Source: Streptomyces cavernicola
GTDB taxonomy: Bacteria > Actinomycetota > Actinomycetes > Streptomycetales > Streptomycetaceae
Length of the DNA stretch: 64,000 nt
Assembly (NCBI RefSeq): GCF_029968035.1
Contig: NZ_JASCIQ010000006.1
Span: 1 to 64,000, forward strand
Reading direction: 5' to 3'
Positions within the stretch are counted from its first letter, which is position 1. Each line of letters starts with the position of its first letter. Of the stretch, positions 17,701 to 25,914 are shown piece after piece. The notes under the pieces are model-generated. The model was not told where the DNA came from. It did not search any database and saw only the letters and a program-made list of their open reading frames with translations. The position numbers and the translations under genes were made by a program.

Positions 17701-18488
17701 TCGACCAGCTCGCCCAGGCTCGGCGGGGCCGAGCGGGGCAGGGCGAGCGCCGTCACGTCGTCGTCCCGGTCGACACGCACCCGCGCCACCGGCAGCAACT
17801 TCCGTTCCCCGCCCGCCTGTTCACCGAAGACGAAGAGCAGCTTGTCGCCGGTCTGCAGCTGGGTCGAGGTGCCTTCCACGAACAGCTCGGCTCGACGCTG
17901 CAGGTCCTCCGGGGTGATGAGCGTGGGCCGCCGGCGGCGCACCTTCAGCTCGTTCCAGTCCCAGCGCGCCGTGAGGTCCTCGGCGGTCTCGAAGGTCTGC
18001 GCGTCCTCCTCGGCCGACGCGGGCACGCTGTGGCTGCGCGCCCCGCGCGGGACGAGCACCTGCAGCGACTCGGCCCGCGGATCGCGGTCCAGGCGGTACG
18101 CGAGATGCGTGGACGCGGCGACACCGGGGCGCGGCCGGTGCCCGACCAGACGCCCGAGCAGCACGAGCGAGCGGTGCTCGTTCGCGGTCCGCAGATAGGC
18201 CTCGTCGGCGATCCGCTCCGAGTGGAACGTGAGCAGGTCGCCGAGGACCGCCGTCGCGTCGAGCAGCCCGACCGCCGGGTCGTCCGGGGTCCGGACGGTG
18301 AGCCCGGCGAGCGCCGGATAGGCGGGCGAGGCGAGCCGGTCCACCTGCGCAGCCAGGAACGAACCGTACGTCCCCACTCGGTAGTTGAGGGCCGTACGCC
18401 CTGGCGGGTTGTGCGGGGCGACGGGGGCCCGCCGCTCGTCGTGACCGCCGGCGGCGCACGCGCCGCCGCAGGAGCATGCGTCGCTCAT
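14709..18488 (-). CDS. CIS baseplate-assembly protein, Afp12-like, with C-terminal LysM-like domain
   Basis: A 1,259-residue protein. The C-terminal half includes the gpJ-like baseplate region typical of putative baseplate-assembly proteins (GHENVRARYRFGTGRAANVP and the following ~250 residues). The last ~70 residues form a LysM-like fold (ETLSSVCARYGLPLAELLRL NPD-type). The N-terminal 600 residues are family-specific. It starts in an ATGA overlap with the Afp11-like gene and would form the wedge of the baseplate with it. The N-terminus has a Cys-rich start (CSCGGACAAGG) that could bind metal. The LysM addition is unusual for this family as far as I can judge. Confidence 0.85.
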   Translation of the reverse strand: MSDACSCGGACAAGGHDERRAPVAPHNPPGRTALNYRVGTYGSFLAAQVDRLASPAYPALAGLTVRTPDDPAVGLLDATAVLGDLLTFHSERIADEAYLRTANEHRSLVLLGRLVGHRPRPGVAASTHLAYRLDRDPRAESLQVLVPRGARSHSVPASAEEDAQTFETAEDLTARWDWNELKVRRRRPTLITPEDLQRRAELFVEGTSTQLQTGDKLLFVFGEQAGGERKLLPVARVRVDRDDDVTALALPRSAPPSLGELVDEAQRWIAAPEGPGEPGEEPPTPEVPNPRPISRYIEDFDEQVLAPLRETLPSAGTPERFAARLAGPVERLGEAQVLAAAYEDVAAWFEQLEAVLAELAERALELAPAQPVGEEESPGPVEATATGEAGDPLAALGQLLPALSSKASTRVRSTGVGKPGADPVRLLAALHPELTGPLQRAWRGVKAPGGGQQLLRATLAMRARATPFGATAPLKPVQDDRGRVVRTADWPLTGAVLASVRVVFDTSGKVPEKAEFQYVEGAGADQRSENLIGAQPVEFPLGPGRVQLSARAGQDRELSWLGRRPTDSQEPGVTARLLAGLPERGLFVSRPDDEGNVQVIVHNGEPREVALRPGESRQFTHGEYEVAVSYTVGGSPSHVEVVIASKPEPLNRNVLQLDSVYDRITVGSWVAIERPRKGKDPKDGGIPGDPKLSFVTTQVKAVRTAAYTNYGITGRGTELVLADPWLDEFDVLLSHIRDTTVHAAGEALRMADEPLGEDVHGNELELAALYEGLQPGRTLIVSGERSDVPGATGVEATEVVVLDKAEAVADAVPPGGAPHTRLRLTTDLAYRYRRETVKVLGNVVAATHGEGRDEPIGSGDSDRTNQTFALWQSPLTWLAADNPLGATPVLEVRVDGVLWHEVDSLAGRGPRERVYISGSTADGRTTVTFGDGVHGARLPSGHENVRARYRFGTGRAANVPADRITQAVTRPLGVTAVTNPVSATGGSDADGPGLTRRTVPLAVAALDRLVSPVDYEDFARSRAGIGRASARELYDGRRRLLHVTVAGTDDVPIAEDADVLRALRSSLAEYGDPRLAVRVDVRELVLLLLAARVKVAPDHTWSVVEPRLRQALLRRLGFEGRELGRPAALSEVLATAHSVPGVDYVDVDVFTGVPASATPAELLEIVRDPGEPRAAVPARTATYDERVHTVREEGGETLSSVCARYGLPLAELLRLNPDIVDTRRLEKGRTVFVFRGIRPAQLALLSPRAADTVVLTEVK

Positions 18489-21400
18489 CGGGCACCCCCC
18501 AGGGTGATCTCCAGGAGGCCGTTCTCCGGCCGGTCCGGGTCGTTGTCACACGTGGCGATCTCCAGCGGGCCGAGCCGCAGCACGCCGTCCTCCCTCTCTC
18601 CGCGCTCCTCGTGGAACAGCCGCTTGAGCCGCGTCACCTGCACGCTCTCCACCCCCGGCACCGCGGCGGCCACCGCCACCAGGCGGCTGAGCCGCACCGG
18701 CTCGCCGAACGTCAACGCGTCCGGGTGGAAGAAGCCGAGCCTCCCGCCGGGCAGGCGTCCCGTGCCGAGCACGCGGTACAGCTCGGCGAGGATCTGCCCG
18801 TGCTGGTGCCCCGGCAGCGCGCACACCGTGAGCGCGATGTCGAGCGGCACCGTCCGGGCCGGGCCCACCACCAGGTCGTGTCCGATCCGCCGGTATGCCT
18901 CCAGGGAGTGCGCCACCGCGTCGAGCAGCTCCGGGGACGGTGTGCCGGTGCCGTGTGCGTCGACCGCGACGTGCGCCTCCTGCACACTGCCCGTCCAGCG
19001 GATCTCGGCGGCCGCCCGCTGCACTCCGGGCAGGCCCGCCGCGAGCGCCGCGTAGTCCTCGGCGGTGACGGCACGCAGCCGGGTACGCCGCAGGTCGAGC
19101 GGCGCCAACTGCCGTACCTGCTCCAGGGGTTCGGGCTCGACGCCGCCGGTCGCGGGCAGCGGGTTGCGCACCCCCGCCACCGGTACGGGCGCACCCGCGG
19201 CCTCGTCGTCCGGGTCGCGGCAGATCACCAGGTGGTTGATGGCCTCCGCGCCGACGTTGCCGCCGGTGCCGCCGCCGAGCCGGTAGCGCAGCTCCAGGCG
19301 CGCGCCCGGCGCGGGCCGCGCCCCGTGCACCCCGTCGCCGAAGCGCAGCGCGAGCCGGCCGTCGTCCTCCAGCTCGCCCACGAAGTGCCGGTCCCGAGGC
19401 CCCGAGTCGAGCAGATCGCGGCGCGGCTCCCACACGTGCTCCCCGTCATGCACCCGTACGGCGGGCAGCGCACGCCGCGGGTCCTGATCGAGGGCGGCGC
19501 CCGCAGAGCCGCGAAGGACCGGCTCGTCCGGGTGCAGGCCCGCCGCGTACGCCGGGCCCCAACTGTGGGCGATCTCCCAGGCGATGTGCCCGTCCAGCAC
19601 CGTGCCCGCACGCGCCCGCGCCGTGAGCACTTCCAGACGGCGCCGCTTCTGCGCCAGCAACTGGTCCTCCCGGTGAAGGAGTTCACGCAGCGCCCGTACG
19701 GGATGGGCGCGCAGCTCGAAGCGCTCGACGACCTTCAGGCCGAACACCACGGTCAGCTCGTCGATCTCCTCGTCACCGAGCCCGTCGCAGTCCCGGGCGC
19801 TGCGCCACAGCTCCACCAGGCGCTGCCGCACCCGGCCCGGGATCGCCGCCAGCCGGTCCGCCTGACCGGCCGCCACCAGGGCCGGGTCCGGGTACGGGCC
19901 GACCTGCGCGACGGGGGAGCGGGACAGGCGCGGCCGGAAGCGCGGCACGATCCCCGGGTACACGGACTGCGCGAGCAGCGTCCTGAGTGCCGCCGCCTGC
20001 GCGTACGCCGTGCCCGGCACCACCCGCTCCTCGCGCGTGCCCGCCCGCTCCAGGCCGATCCCGGCCCGCGTGACGGCCGCGTCGCCGACGACGGCGAACA
20101 GCTCGCGCACCTCGTCGGCCGTCAGCTGACTGCCGCAATCCGCCTTGTCCGTAAGGGAGTTGACGAGCCGTCCGGGCGCGTTGCCCTCCTCGCGGTCCAC
20201 GCACCCGAAGACGGGCGGCGCGCAGTCCCCGGCGACCGCCGGATCGTGCGGGGCCGTCACGGTCTCCGCGAGTCCGTCACCGCACCAGCCGAGCGTCCGG
20301 CCGTGGTCGACGAGCACCACATTGCCGCGCGCCAGCGTCACGTCCTCGACCGGCTCGCAGTTCCGCCCGCCGAGCGCCGTGAGCCGCAGCGGGAAGCGCA
20401 GCGCGTCCTCGGCCGCCCAGGTCACCTCCAGGACCGGCTGGTCCTCGACCCGGTCGAGCCCCGGCGTGACGGACGTAAGACGCACCACCTGCCGCCGGCT
20501 CGGATCGGCGTCGCCCGGCGTGCCCGTACGCGCCCCCTTGACCTCCTCCAGGATCAGCAAGTCACCGGGAACCAGGTCGAGTTGACGTGCGGCACACGTC
20601 TCCGGGTCCTGCCAGGCGTCCCGCAGCGTCGCCGCCGTGGCGCCCTTCGGCAGCGCGCACACGTCGCCGCCCCACGTCCACAGGCGGATCGCGTTGTGCG
20701 CCGCCCGCAGCCGCAGCGGCTCGTCCGCCGCCACCGGCTCGAACACCTCGACCGAGCCCCGCTCGTCCAGGTCCGTCAGGTCGCCGTCGTCGACGACGGT
20801 GCCCGGCTCCGGCCGGTCGTGCGGGTCGAGCGAGCGCACGTCCACTGACGCGAAGCGGTACGTCCCCGGCAGGAGCGTGTGCTCGCCGACGGTCTCCACG
20901 GCCACGTACGCCCGCGCCGCCTGCCCGTCGTGCATCGCGTAGTCGATGAGCCGCACATGCCGCCGTACGGAGACCCGCCGCCTGGCCGTGTCCAGATACG
21001 CCTCGGTCGCGACGGCGTCCTGCTGGTAACTGATCTGGTCACCCGTGTACGCGAGCAACTCGACCAGCGTCATGCCGAGGTCCGCCGGGTTGCGCTCCAC
21101 CCAGTCGGGGGTGGTGAGGGCGAGCCGGTCGAGGAGCAGCTTGCGGATGGTGTCGTAGTCGCGGGCGGTGTAGTCGACGACGGGCGCGGCGGGGAACTCC
21201 GGCTCGTCCCGCGTCTCGTCCCGGCAGTCGAAGGGTGTCGGACAGTCCGGCCGAAAGCTGAACTCCGCGCTGTGGTACCGCTGTTCGAACCCGCGGAACG
21301 GCACGTCACCCGGCCGCCCGTACGGATCGGTCTCCACGATCGACAGCCGGTACCGGGACGTGTCCCCGGCCCGGTCGACCGTCACGTACAGCCGGTCGTC

Positions 21401-21655
21401 GAGCTCGGGGTCCTCCTCCCGCTCGACGCTGATGTCCACGGCCTGGACGTCCGTGATCCGCCGGCCCCCGTCGATCCGCACGTTCTCGGCGCACAGCCCG
21501 TGCGGGGCCTTGCCGAGGAACGTGACGGTCAGGACCAACCCGTCGTCGCTCACCTCGACCGCGTCGACCCCGTTCAGCTGTGCCGCCCGGATCCGCGCCC
21601 GGCGGCTCGTGCCGGAGTGGTCGCCGGCCGCGTGGTCGGTGGTTGCGCTGGTCAC
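18485..21655 (-). CDS. CIS baseplate-assembly protein, Afp11-like
   Basis: A 1,056-residue protein recognised by VDYTARDYDTIRKLLLDRLA near residue 165, followed by PADLGMTLVELLAYTGDQIS and the YQQDAVATEAYLDTARRR pattern, the standard start of gpJ/Afp11-type wedge proteins. A second baseplate-J-like segment is near residues 700-950 (RFGDGVHGARPAPGARLELR). The ATG overlaps the stop of the gp25 gene (ATGA), and its own stop overlaps the Afp12-like start. With Afp12-like and gp25 it is expected to make the baseplate wedges that hold the sheath in its extended state. Confidence 0.9.
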   Translation of the reverse strand: MTSATTDHAAGDHSGTSRRARIRAAQLNGVDAVEVSDDGLVLTVTFLGKAPHGLCAENVRIDGGRRITDVQAVDISVEREEDPELDDRLYVTVDRAGDTSRYRLSIVETDPYGRPGDVPFRGFEQRYHSAEFSFRPDCPTPFDCRDETRDEPEFPAAPVVDYTARDYDTIRKLLLDRLALTTPDWVERNPADLGMTLVELLAYTGDQISYQQDAVATEAYLDTARRRVSVRRHVRLIDYAMHDGQAARAYVAVETVGEHTLLPGTYRFASVDVRSLDPHDRPEPGTVVDDGDLTDLDERGSVEVFEPVAADEPLRLRAAHNAIRLWTWGGDVCALPKGATAATLRDAWQDPETCAARQLDLVPGDLLILEEVKGARTGTPGDADPSRRQVVRLTSVTPGLDRVEDQPVLEVTWAAEDALRFPLRLTALGGRNCEPVEDVTLARGNVVLVDHGRTLGWCGDGLAETVTAPHDPAVAGDCAPPVFGCVDREEGNAPGRLVNSLTDKADCGSQLTADEVRELFAVVGDAAVTRAGIGLERAGTREERVVPGTAYAQAAALRTLLAQSVYPGIVPRFRPRLSRSPVAQVGPYPDPALVAAGQADRLAAIPGRVRQRLVELWRSARDCDGLGDEEIDELTVVFGLKVVERFELRAHPVRALRELLHREDQLLAQKRRRLEVLTARARAGTVLDGHIAWEIAHSWGPAYAAGLHPDEPVLRGSAGAALDQDPRRALPAVRVHDGEHVWEPRRDLLDSGPRDRHFVGELEDDGRLALRFGDGVHGARPAPGARLELRYRLGGGTGGNVGAEAINHLVICRDPDDEAAGAPVPVAGVRNPLPATGGVEPEPLEQVRQLAPLDLRRTRLRAVTAEDYAALAAGLPGVQRAAAEIRWTGSVQEAHVAVDAHGTGTPSPELLDAVAHSLEAYRRIGHDLVVGPARTVPLDIALTVCALPGHQHGQILAELYRVLGTGRLPGGRLGFFHPDALTFGEPVRLSRLVAVAAAVPGVESVQVTRLKRLFHEERGEREDGVLRLGPLEIATCDNDPDRPENGLLEITLGGAR

Positions 21656-22050
21656 GCCGCGGCCCTCCCCTCGAAGACCTCGTCCCGCACGGTCCCGGTG
21701 GCCCGTACGGCATACGCCAGACCCACCCGTACGACGTTCTCCTCACCGGACACGTCCAAGGCCTCCACCTCGATCAACTCGCCCAGCCAGCGCTGCAGCG
21801 ACGCCTGCACGGACAGCTCCAACGTGCTGGTCAACTCCGGGCTGTTGGGCGCGAAGACCAGATCGAGCAGACCGCACCCGAAGTCCGGCCGCATGACCCG
21901 CTCGCCGGGGCTGGTGAACAGCACCTGCTCGATCAGATCGCGTACGTGCGCGTCATGGTCCGCGTGCGCGGTCCGCCCGCGCCGGTCCACGCGGAACGGA
22001 AACGCCCAGTCACTGCGCACACGGGTACGGGCCTGGCCTCGGGCGCTCAT
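21652..22050 (-). CDS. gpW/gp25-family baseplate protein (Afp9-like)
   Basis: A 132-residue protein with the family signature LIEQVLFTSPGERVMRPDFG followed by CGLLDLVFAPNSPEL. In T4, P2 and eCIS this protein joins the wedge to the first sheath ring and starts sheath assembly. Length is normal. It overlaps both neighbours by ATGA (PAAR-like upstream, Afp11-like downstream), so the three should be made in fixed ratio. Confidence 0.93.
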   Translation of the reverse strand: MSARGQARTRVRSDWAFPFRVDRRGRTAHADHDAHVRDLIEQVLFTSPGERVMRPDFGCGLLDLVFAPNSPELTSTLELSVQASLQRWLGELIEVEALDVSGEENVVRVGLAYAVRATGTVRDEVFEGRAAA

Positions 22051-22388
22051 CGGACGCTCACCTCTCGCTGCGCACTGTGGACTACGGGCGGCCCCTGCGG
22101 CACCGACGCCGCCGTGAAGCACTGCGCCGCCGAGGTGTCGAGCAGCACCGGAGCGCCGTCGATGGTCACGCCGCTCGACCCGGCGTCCCAGCGCACCGCG
22201 ACGCACGGCGACGGCACGCCGTCGACGGTGTGCGGGCAGCCGGTGACCGTGAAGGGGTGCGCGGCGGTGGCGACGGGCGCGCCGTCGATGCGCACGGCCG
22301 CGCGCTCTGTCGCCGCTGCGGCCCGCCCGCCGTGCGGACAGCTGACCACCGCACCCGCACTGAGCAGATTCCCGGATATCCCGGACAC
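22047..22388 (-). CDS. PAAR-like spike-tip protein (Afp10-like)
   Basis: A 113-residue protein starting at GTG with GGGGGACGAAGAGAC ahead. It has PAAR-like spacing of metal-ligand candidates (VSCPHGG, TGCPH, two later Cys) and two similar strands, VRIDGAPVATAAHPF and VTIDGAPVLLDTSA. PAAR proteins sharpen the trimeric spike with a metal-bound cone. A longer reading frame upstream overlaps the gp5-like gene and lacks homology, so I use the GTG. It follows the gp5-like gene by 19 nt and overlaps gp25 (ATGA). Confidence 0.82.
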   Translation of the reverse strand: MSGISGNLLSAGAVVSCPHGGRAAAATERAAVRIDGAPVATAAHPFTVTGCPHTVDGVPSPCVAVRWDAGSSGVTIDGAPVLLDTSAAQCFTAASVPQGPPVVHSAQREVSVR

Positions 22389-22407
22389 GTCTCTTCGTCC
22401 CCCGTCT

Positions 22408-22944
22408 CTATCGCTTCGCAGCGACGCTGAACTGACCGTTGTTGACTCGGACTTCGTTTCCCTCGAGGGTGATCTCCGCCCCGGCCCCATTGGCGATCAC
22501 CACGGTCTCCTCGGTGATCCGGATGTACGCGCCGTTCTTGGCCTGCAGCAGAATCCCCTCGTCGGGACCCGCCGGATCACTCATCACGATCTTGTGCTCG
22601 CCGGGCGTCTGCACGACCACGGGCTTCACCTGCGAGTCCGGCTGCACGAGCCGCCGCGCGTCGTCCGGCAACTCGTCCTGCTCCCCGTACCAACACCCCG
22701 TCCAGATCGGGAAGCTGGGATCCCCCTGCTCGAACTCCACCCACACCCCGGCCCCCGGCGACGGCACCACGAACTGCCCCGCCTGCGGCCCGGTGAACGG
22801 CAGACACGGCAACGCCCAGGTCGACGGCTCGTCCCCGAGCACGTCCGGAACCTCGACGGTGACCCGGCCGATGTGCAGCGGATCGTTGTTGTCGACGACT
22901 CGGCCGCGGAACTTGCCGAGGTAGCGGTTGCTGGGTGCGGCCAT
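22408..22944 (-). CDS. gp5-like spike protein (phage baseplate protein V / VgrG C-terminal half)
   Basis: A 178-residue protein. Residues 7-95 form the OB fold of gp5/VgrG proteins (YLGKFRGRVVDNNDPLHIGR, then WALPCLPFTGPQAGQFVVPS and GVWVEFEQGDPSFPIWTGCW). The end is the beginning of the beta-helix needle (GAGAEITLEGNEVRVNNGQF). It lacks a lysozyme domain. The partner half is the separate gp27-like protein encoded just before it, so the Afp8/VgrG-type spike is split in two here. Confidence 0.92.
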   Translation of the reverse strand: MAAPSNRYLGKFRGRVVDNNDPLHIGRVTVEVPDVLGDEPSTWALPCLPFTGPQAGQFVVPSPGAGVWVEFEQGDPSFPIWTGCWYGEQDELPDDARRLVQPDSQVKPVVVQTPGEHKIVMSDPAGPDEGILLQAKNGAYIRITEETVVIANGAGAEITLEGNEVRVNNGQFSVAAKR

Positions 22945-22992
22945 GCTGTGCTGCTCCTGGTGTGTGCGGTGTCTCTGTCTGCGTCTGCTGGT

Positions 22993-24132
22993 CTACGGCC
23001 GTACGTAGGCGCTGCGCGCCTCCAAGCCCTCCCGGCTGAGGGTGAAGTTCTGCTGGAAGGACCCGGGCCGCAGGACATGCGTCACGGACTTCACGAAGTA
23101 GTCCCCGTCGTACGCCCGCCCGGACCCGCGCACCCCGACGAGCTGCCGCGGCTGCAGCAGATACCCGTGCCGGTTGACGTCGAGCGAACCGGACCCGGAG
23201 ATCACGTCGGCGGAGGTGGCGGCACGGGCGAGAAGCTCGGCTTCGGCCTGCTCGGGCTGGAACTTGGCGGTCCCGGACAGCCTGCGCTGCTTCAACGCCG
23301 GCGTCGGCCGCCTGCCGAGCGGCGGGCGCAGCGGGCTGATGGACGGCTGCGGGAGCGGAGTGGACTGCCGGGTGCTCGGATCCTGCCAGCGCGCCTGCGG
23401 CTCCTCGCGGGCGGTCCCGTCGTACGCGAACGTCAGCTGGTCGACGGTCGAGTTGGCGTCCATGTTCACGTTCAGCGCGTGCTGCCGGATGCCGACGCGC
23501 ACCTCGGGACCCCAACGGGCGGACGACTGGCCAGGGTTGGGCCCGGGTTCGAGATAGAACACATACCCATTGGCCTTGGCCAGCTCATTGATGTACTGCA
23601 GATCGGTGCTGGTCTGGTAGTGCACGCGCAGGTTCTCGCGGGGCGGCTGGGAGACCTTCTCGGCGTAGACGTCGGGCCGGATGCCGTAACCGGAGTACCG
23701 GCGCAGGATGTTGAGAACCCGCTGCGAGGGCGGCAGATTCGGGTACTTGTCGGTCCGCTCCTGCAGATCCATGGCGAGGCTGAGGTCTTCGCCGGTGACG
23801 GTGAGGGTGGAGTGCCCGGGTTGGTTGCTGGCCCCGACCTCCTGCCGCACGATCAGCCCGTCGAAGAGCACTTCGGGGGTGCCGCGCACGGTGACGGTGA
23901 TGATGAGGCGGGTTTTGGGGTCGAAGAAGCCTTGGGGGAGGAGGGTGCGGCTGATCAACCCGTTCTTGGTCAGGTCGAAGGCGAGCTGGAATCCGCTCCG
24001 CTCCCCGGCGGTGGCGGTGATCTGAGCGGAGAGCAGCGCCTCCGCGACCTCGGCGGGCACGGGGCGGGCGAGCTGGGGCCCCATGTGCAGGGTGATGTGA
24101 ACGGGGCCGCGCCCGACGGGGAGTTCAGCCAC
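22993..24132 (-). CDS. gp27-like spike hub protein (phage late control D family)
   Basis: A 379-residue protein matching the N-terminal half of VgrG/Afp8 (gp27-like hub): PVHITLHMGPQLARPVPAEV, SGFQLAFDLTKNG, LIITVTVRGTPEVLFDGLIV, and the LysM/phage-D type middle DLQYINELAKANGYVFYLEP. The C-terminal part has the VRGSGRAYDGDYFVKSVTHV strands common to late-control D proteins. It would trimerise between the tube and the gp5-like spike. The ATG overlaps the LysM gene by 8 nt. Confidence 0.9.
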   Translation of the reverse strand: MAELPVGRGPVHITLHMGPQLARPVPAEVAEALLSAQITATAGERSGFQLAFDLTKNGLISRTLLPQGFFDPKTRLIITVTVRGTPEVLFDGLIVRQEVGASNQPGHSTLTVTGEDLSLAMDLQERTDKYPNLPPSQRVLNILRRYSGYGIRPDVYAEKVSQPPRENLRVHYQTSTDLQYINELAKANGYVFYLEPGPNPGQSSARWGPEVRVGIRQHALNVNMDANSTVDQLTFAYDGTAREEPQARWQDPSTRQSTPLPQPSISPLRPPLGRRPTPALKQRRLSGTAKFQPEQAEAELLARAATSADVISGSGSLDVNRHGYLLQPRQLVGVRGSGRAYDGDYFVKSVTHVLRPGSFQQNFTLSREGLEARSAYVRP

Positions 24133-24511
24133 GGCTGTCCCCTCGGGGGAAGTGCCCGGCGAGAGGTATGTCGACCTGGCGTCCGGGCTCCTCGGTCAAC
24201 TCCCGTGGATCGAGTACGGGGTTGGCATCGGCGATCTGCCACCACTGGCTCGGGTCCCCGAAATACCGCTGCCCGAGGAGGTCGGGCCGCTCACCGGTAC
24301 TGACGGTGTGCGTCTGGGTGTCGCCGTCGGCGGTCTCCTCGATGGGCGGCAGCAACCGCCGCTTGGCGTACCGGACTTCGGTCCCGTCCGGCAGCCGGTG
24401 CACACCGATCTCGGCGTCGTGGTAGCGGCTGGTACGGGGGTAGGGGTGCGCCCCGGGTATCGCGTCGAGGGCGCTCTCGTAGGGCTCGATGCCGTCGATG
24501 TTGCTGCTCAT
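24125..24511 (-). CDS. LysM-domain baseplate protein
   Basis: A 128-residue protein whose C-terminal part is a LysM-like tail-protein domain (TVSTGERPDLLGQRYFGDPS, QWWQIADANPVLDPREL, then PGRQVDIPLAG), the gpX/gp53 type. Together with the preceding gene it corresponds to the Afp7 protein of other eCIS, which has both parts in one chain. It would bind around the hub, linking it to the wedge. It lies 10 nt after the Afp7-like gene. Confidence 0.88.
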   Translation of the reverse strand: MSSNIDGIEPYESALDAIPGAHPYPRTSRYHDAEIGVHRLPDGTEVRYAKRRLLPPIEETADGDTQTHTVSTGERPDLLGQRYFGDPSQWWQIADANPVLDPRELTEEPGRQVDIPLAGHFPRGDSRG

Positions 24512-24521
24512 GTGGTGTCCG

Positions 24522-25208
24522 TCAGCTCCTTCCTGCGCCTATGTGCCCGGAGTTGAGCCCGAGGGTCCCGAGCCCCGCCGTCCGTGCGGCCCCGGCGAGG
24601 CGCTCCTTCTGCGCGAGGTGCGCGTAGTACAGCTCGGCGCCCCGGTGCCCCATGGGCAGATCGCTGACGGTGAGCACCTTCAACCCGATACTGAGACTCG
24701 CTCTGATCGGGTTGAGGTTGACGTCGAACGCCGATTCGTTGATGGACAGTTCGGTCAGCCGCACGGGCATGACGCGCTTGCTCCCCCAGGTGAAGAGGGT
24801 GAGCGGCATCTCGATCGGACTGATCTCGATGGTCCCCTTCTTCGACTGCCGGCTGGCCTCGCGGAGCTGGGCGGGCGTCGGCTGCACGAGCATTTCAAGC
24901 ACGGCGAGTTGGGGGTGGATCCCATCGGGCGCGGCGATCTCGAACTGATCGGTGGCGTCGATCTCGGCGGTGAACTTCCAGGTCTCGGCGGCGGGTCCCT
25001 TGAGGCGCAGGGCCTCGTTCCGGTCGCCGCTGCCGGCCCCACCCCCGCCGGAGTCGCCACCGCTGCCCGCGGTTTGAGGGGAGAGGCTCCGCTCCAGGGT
25101 GTCGGGGTTGAACTGGAGGACTATGACGCGCTGGGGCGTGCCGAGTTCGGGATCGACGAGCACTATTCCGGAGCGGATGGGTTTGGGGATGTTGGCGTAG
25201 CGGGTCAC
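24522..25208 (-). CDS. CIS tube-initiator-like protein (Afp7 N-terminal type)
   Basis: A 228-residue protein with the CIS_tube family start GIVLVDPELGTPQRVIVLQF NPDTLERSLSPQ (split here for length). A Gly/Ser stretch near residue 48 is followed by a tube-like beta barrel (ETWKFTAEIDATDQFEIA, then PLTLFTWGSKRVMPVRLTEL). It would connect the hub to the first tube ring. The ATG overlaps the stop of the possible immunity gene (ATGA), so the CIS operon resumes normal coupling immediately after the low-GC cassette. Confidence 0.85.
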   Translation of the reverse strand: MTRYANIPKPIRSGIVLVDPELGTPQRVIVLQFNPDTLERSLSPQTAGSGGDSGGGGAGSGDRNEALRLKGPAAETWKFTAEIDATDQFEIAAPDGIHPQLAVLEMLVQPTPAQLREASRQSKKGTIEISPIEMPLTLFTWGSKRVMPVRLTELSINESAFDVNLNPIRASLSIGLKVLTVSDLPMGHRGAELYYAHLAQKERLAGAARTAGLGTLGLNSGHIGAGRS

Positions 25209-25906
25209 AGGCGCTCCTGGAGGCGGGACTGGAGGTCCGTGTAGTCGTGGTCAGGGAAGAGCCGGGGGAAGACCTCAAGCATTTCCTTGAGGCCTTCAAC
25301 GAGGGGAACGAATCCGAGACCGCAGTGATCCGGCCGGCAGTACAGGTATTGCCAGCCGATGACGCCCTTGGTGACCAACAGTGCTTCCAGATAGCCCGGG
25401 TAGTCCAGATCCATCGGCATGGCACCCTGGCGCATGTCGAAGAACCACACCTCGGGATCCGTCGCGCCCGGGGTGGCACGTAGGAGGGCCATGCGGCCAG
25501 AACCGGTTTGGGGCGTGTCGTCGAAGTAGCGCAGTTCGCTGTAGAGGGCGCGCTCCCAGTCGTCCTCGCCTTTCCAGGTCTTGTCCATTCGCTTGTTGAC
25601 CAGCGCAGCCATGATGTGAATGAGTCTGAACTCGCCGACGAGCTTTGAATCGGCGCGCCGGGATCGCCAGGCCGCCTCCACTTGTCCGTAACGGAAGAAG
25701 TATTCCTGAAACCGTCGACTGAGTGGCAGATCTTTGTTCTTCGCGAGACTCTCGAACACGCTCTGAGCATCGTCGAGGGCATAGGGGACTTCGCCACGTT
25801 GGGCTCGGTGTACGTCGATCTCGGCGGCCTCTCTGATCTCCTGGAGGGCCTTGGCGCAATGCGCCTCGAATGGATACCGAAATTCGGAATCATCATTGTC
25901 TGTCAT
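25205..25906 (-). CDS. putative immunity protein for the DUF4157 effector (unrecognised family)
   Basis: A 233-residue soluble, acidic protein with no signal peptide or membrane span. The C-terminal half (DPEVWFFDMRQGAMPMDLDY, PGYLEALLVTKGVIGWQYLY) recalls the SUKH (Smi1/Knr4) immunity fold, in which a short strand is followed by a helix ending in YLE-x-LL; this is a suggestion only. It starts 8 nt after the effector's stop, the usual place for an immunity gene. Its base composition is around half GC, in contrast to the rest of the operon, and matches the effector's end. It could otherwise be an assembly chaperone of the effector. Confidence 0.55.
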   Translation of the reverse strand: MTDNDDSEFRYPFEAHCAKALQEIREAAEIDVHRAQRGEVPYALDDAQSVFESLAKNKDLPLSRRFQEYFFRYGQVEAAWRSRRADSKLVGEFRLIHIMAALVNKRMDKTWKGEDDWERALYSELRYFDDTPQTGSGRMALLRATPGATDPEVWFFDMRQGAMPMDLDYPGYLEALLVTKGVIGWQYLYCRPDHCGLGFVPLVEGLKEMLEVFPRLFPDHDYTDLQSRLQERL

Positions 25907-25914
25907 GGCACACC

